A DNA stretch of 64,000 nucleotides, taken from Oceanicoccus sp. (GTDB lineage: Bacteria; Pseudomonadota; Gammaproteobacteria; Pseudomonadales; Dasaniaceae). The notes under the pieces are model-generated. The model was not told where the DNA came from. It searched no databases and saw only the letters and a program-made list of their open reading frames with translations. Numbering within the stretch: the first letter of the stretch is position 1; the number at the start of each line of letters is the position of its first letter. Of the stretch, positions 62,464 through 64,000 are shown piece by piece. The DNA is taken from positions 62,001 through 126,000 of the forward strand of contig NZ_JAQWFR010000002.1 of NCBI RefSeq assembly GCF_029238675.1. The letters run 5' to 3'. The position numbers and the translations under genes are program-made.

Positions 62464-62937
62464 CTAGCCAATGCTAATGGGTGGTAATTCAGGTTTTGGC
62501 AAAGATAGTTTTTCGGTCGGGGCGATAACCTCAGCGCTGCCTTTGGCAACGGTTGTGCCATCCTGATTAATAGCCACCGTATCCAGGGTGACATAGTTCT
62601 TGCGGTCATTCTTATTGGTGACTTCCAGATTAACAGTGATGGTGTCGCCAACCTTAACCGGGGCCCGGAAGGAAAGATTCTGACCCAGGTAAACCGTGCC
62701 CGGCCCGGGCAGTTCAAGGGCCAGTGCTGCGGAAATAATCGAGCCAGTCCATGCGCCGTGGCCAATACGCTCTTTAAACATGGTAGTGGCGGCAAACTCC
62801 GCATCCAGGTGCACGGGGTTAACGTCGCCAGAAACGGTGGCGAATAGCACCAGATCGTCTTCGGTCAGGGTTTTACTATAGGTCGCGGTCTGGCCAATGC
62901 TGATTTCGTCGTAGGTAATATTGTCAATGGTGTTCAC
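62464..62937 (-). CDS. MaoC-type (R)-specific enoyl-CoA hydratase
   Basis: A 157-residue hot-dog-fold protein. The hydratase motif is intact: DLVLFATVSGDVNPVHLDAEFAATTMF (Asp and His of the catalytic pair in GDxNPxH) and GHGAWTGSIISAAL. Such enzymes (PhaJ-type) hydrate trans-2-enoyl-CoA to (R)-3-hydroxyacyl-CoA, linking fatty-acid oxidation to polyhydroxyalkanoate or other pools. Length and motifs fit PhaJ; exact substrate range unknown. It is separated from mnmC by 48 bp on the same strand and is divergent from hrpA. Confidence 0.92.
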   Translation of the reverse strand: MNTIDNITYDEISIGQTATYSKTLTEDDLVLFATVSGDVNPVHLDAEFAATTMFKERIGHGAWTGSIISAALALELPGPGTVYLGQNLSFRAPVKVGDTITVNLEVTNKNDRKNYVTLDTVAINQDGTTVAKGSAEVIAPTEKLSLPKPELPPISIG

Positions 62938-63059
62938 GGTAATTCCTCATACTGTCTAAATGGAAGCTGATTTTTGGCGGCCATTGTAAACCATTTTCTC
63001 AGTCAATATGGATCATCTTTGCCTATGGCTCCAGTTGGCTGCTGTTGGCGTCAGGTGTG

Positions 63060-63094
63060 CGGGAATGACGTTTTGATTGTATTAGCGTTATAAT
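63060..63094 (+). promoter_or_regulatory. hrpA promoter candidate overlapping a repeat remnant
   Basis: A perfect TATAAT is at 63089-63094. The only -35-like hexamer at 18 bp is ATGACG (63065-63070), the end of a palindromic-repeat remnant (CGGGAATGACG, 63060-63070; copy 13). This would place part of a repeat in a promoter. The -35 match is weak (4 of 6 at best). Confidence 0.4.
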
Positions 63095-63127
63095 GTCGCC
63101 TTCACCCTAAGGCGTTTATCAGTACTC

Positions 63128-64000
63128 GTGGACCAATCGCAACACTCCATTCTCAACAAGCTAACACCAATGGTTAGCCAGTGCATGCTGGTTGACCGCC
63201 ATCCTGTGCAGAGAAAATTACAGCAATTGGACAAACAGCTGGCTGAAGGCAAGTCGATTACGGATGCCGTGCAATCACTGCAAAGCCGCATTGCAAAATC
63301 CATTGCCCTGGTAGAGCAACGTCAGCAGCAAGTGCCCAGCATAAACTTTCCAGACCTTCCTATTGCTGATAAGCGCGATGAAATTGCCCAAGCTATCAGC
63401 CAGCATCAGGTGGTTGTTATTGCGGGTGAAACCGGCTCTGGTAAAACCACCCAGTTACCAAAGATTTGCCTTGAGCTGGGTAGGGGTGTGAACGGTTTAA
63501 TCGGCCATACCCAGCCCCGCCGTTTGGCTGCGCGCACGGTGGCGCAGCGAATTGCTGATGAACTGGAAACACCATTAGGTGAAGGCGTAGGTTATCAGGT
63601 TCGCTTTACCGACCATGTTTCGGAAAACTCCCATATTAAATTAATGACCGATGGTATTTTGCTGGCGGAAATCCAGCGGGATAAATACCTGAATCGCTAT
63701 GACACGCTGATTATTGATGAGGCCCATGAGCGCAGTTTAAATATTGATTTTTTATTGGGGTTTCTAAAACAGCTACTGCCGAAGCGTCCGGATTTAAAAG
63801 TGATTATTACCTCGGCGACCATTGATCTGGAAAGTTTTTCCAAACACTTTAACGATGCGCCAATTATTGAGGTGTCAGGTCGTACCTATCCTGTTGAAAC
63901 CTTATACCGACCGTTAGATGACCTGTCTGCCGAGGGTGATTTAATCACCGGTATTGAAATGGCGATCAGCGAGTTAATGAGTGTCGAGGGTAGCGCCAAA
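63128..64000 (+). CDS. hrpA: ATP-dependent RNA helicase HrpA (3' end beyond window)
   Basis: The first 291 codons of a DEAH-box helicase, open to the window edge. The start is taken at GTG 63128, which gives a family-like N-terminal helix; no strong ribosome site, so it is tentative. Walker A is GETGSGKTT (100 on) with [13 protein letters not shown], motif Ia [23 protein letters not shown] at 197-200 ([18 protein letters not shown]), and SAT in [16 protein letters not shown]. HrpA works in mRNA processing and rescue of stalled ribosome collisions in E. coli. The full protein should be about 1300 residues. Confidence 0.93.
   Translation, partial: MDQSQHSILNKLTPMVSQCMLVDRHPVQRKLQQLDKQLAEGKSITDAVQSLQSRIAKSIALVEQRQQQVPSINFPDLPIADKRDEIAQAISQHQVVVIAGETGSGKTTQLPKICLELGRGVNGLIGHTQPRRLAARTVAQRIADELETPLGEGVGYQVRFTDHVSENSHIKLMTDGILLAEIQRDKYLNRYDTLIIDEAHERSLNIDFLLGFLKQLLPKRPDLKVIITSATIDLESFSKHFNDAPIIEVSGRTYPVETLYRPLDDLSAEGDLITGIEMAISELMSVEGSAK

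Noticed and set aside
1-64000. tRNA, rRNA or phage genes
   Set aside because: No cloverleaf-like sequence with CCA-end context, rRNA motif, integrase (other than XerD) or phage gene was recognised by eye; a covariance search would be needed to exclude small RNAs.

Overview
The window looks like chromosomal DNA of a free-living, flagellated marine gammaproteobacterium near the Pseudomonadales/Cellvibrionales. This is inferred from gene order and protein style, not from a database search. The orders pepA-holC-orf-valS opposite lptFG, corC-ypjD opposite ffh, rpsP-rimM-trmD-rplS, xerD-dsbC-hom-thrC-recJ and fliEFGHIJ...fliKLMNOPQR all resemble Pseudomonas relatives. No rRNA, tRNA, prophage, transposase or CRISPR array was recognised.

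Layout. 1-2.4 kb: a chemoreceptor behind a sigma-28-type promoter, and a cold-shock protein. 2.7-11 kb: valS, a small acidic ORF, holC and pepA on the minus strand, then divergent lptF-lptG and an RDD membrane protein. 11-14.5 kb: two uncharacterised proteins (one secreted, one with 26-27-residue repeats), a BolA protein and mltF. 14.7-21.5 kb: purL, then secD-secF without yajC. 21.6-28.7 kb: corC, ypjD, ffh, the rpsP operon and xerD. 28.8-36.8 kb: dsbC, hom, thrC, recJ, mdh and ttcA. 37-39.3 kb: a membrane PAS-GGDEF-EAL protein. 39.7-52.1 kb: a large flagellar block (fliE-J, an Hpt protein, fliK, fliL-R) with three sites that fit sigma-54 promoters. 52.1-57.4 kb: an Lrp-type regulator divergent from a fused indolepyruvate:ferredoxin oxidoreductase and a leucine-dehydrogenase-type enzyme, probably an amino-acid catabolic unit. 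57.5-64 kb: trhO, a DTW-domain protein, a glutaminyl cyclotransferase, a ComFB-like protein, mnmC, a MaoC hydratase and the start of hrpA.

The most unusual feature is a dispersed, modular, palindromic repeat family. Its core is GTCATTCCCGCG-AAG-CGGGAAT-like. I count about 13 places carrying it, essentially all between genes, including inside conserved operons (rimM/trmD, orf136/valS, fliK/fliL). Copies carry longer shared arms of at least three kinds, local tandem amplification of 18-19 bp units, a 102 bp composite palindrome, and one 12 bp segment that is inverted between two copies. No gene that could move them is visible in the window.

Functional themes: flagellar motility and chemotaxis under sigma-54/sigma-28 control, cyclic-di-GMP signalling, envelope biogenesis (LptFG, SecDF, DsbC, MltF), translation and tRNA modification (ValS, RimM, TrmD, TtcA, TrhO, MnmC, DTW protein), and amino-acid synthesis and degradation.
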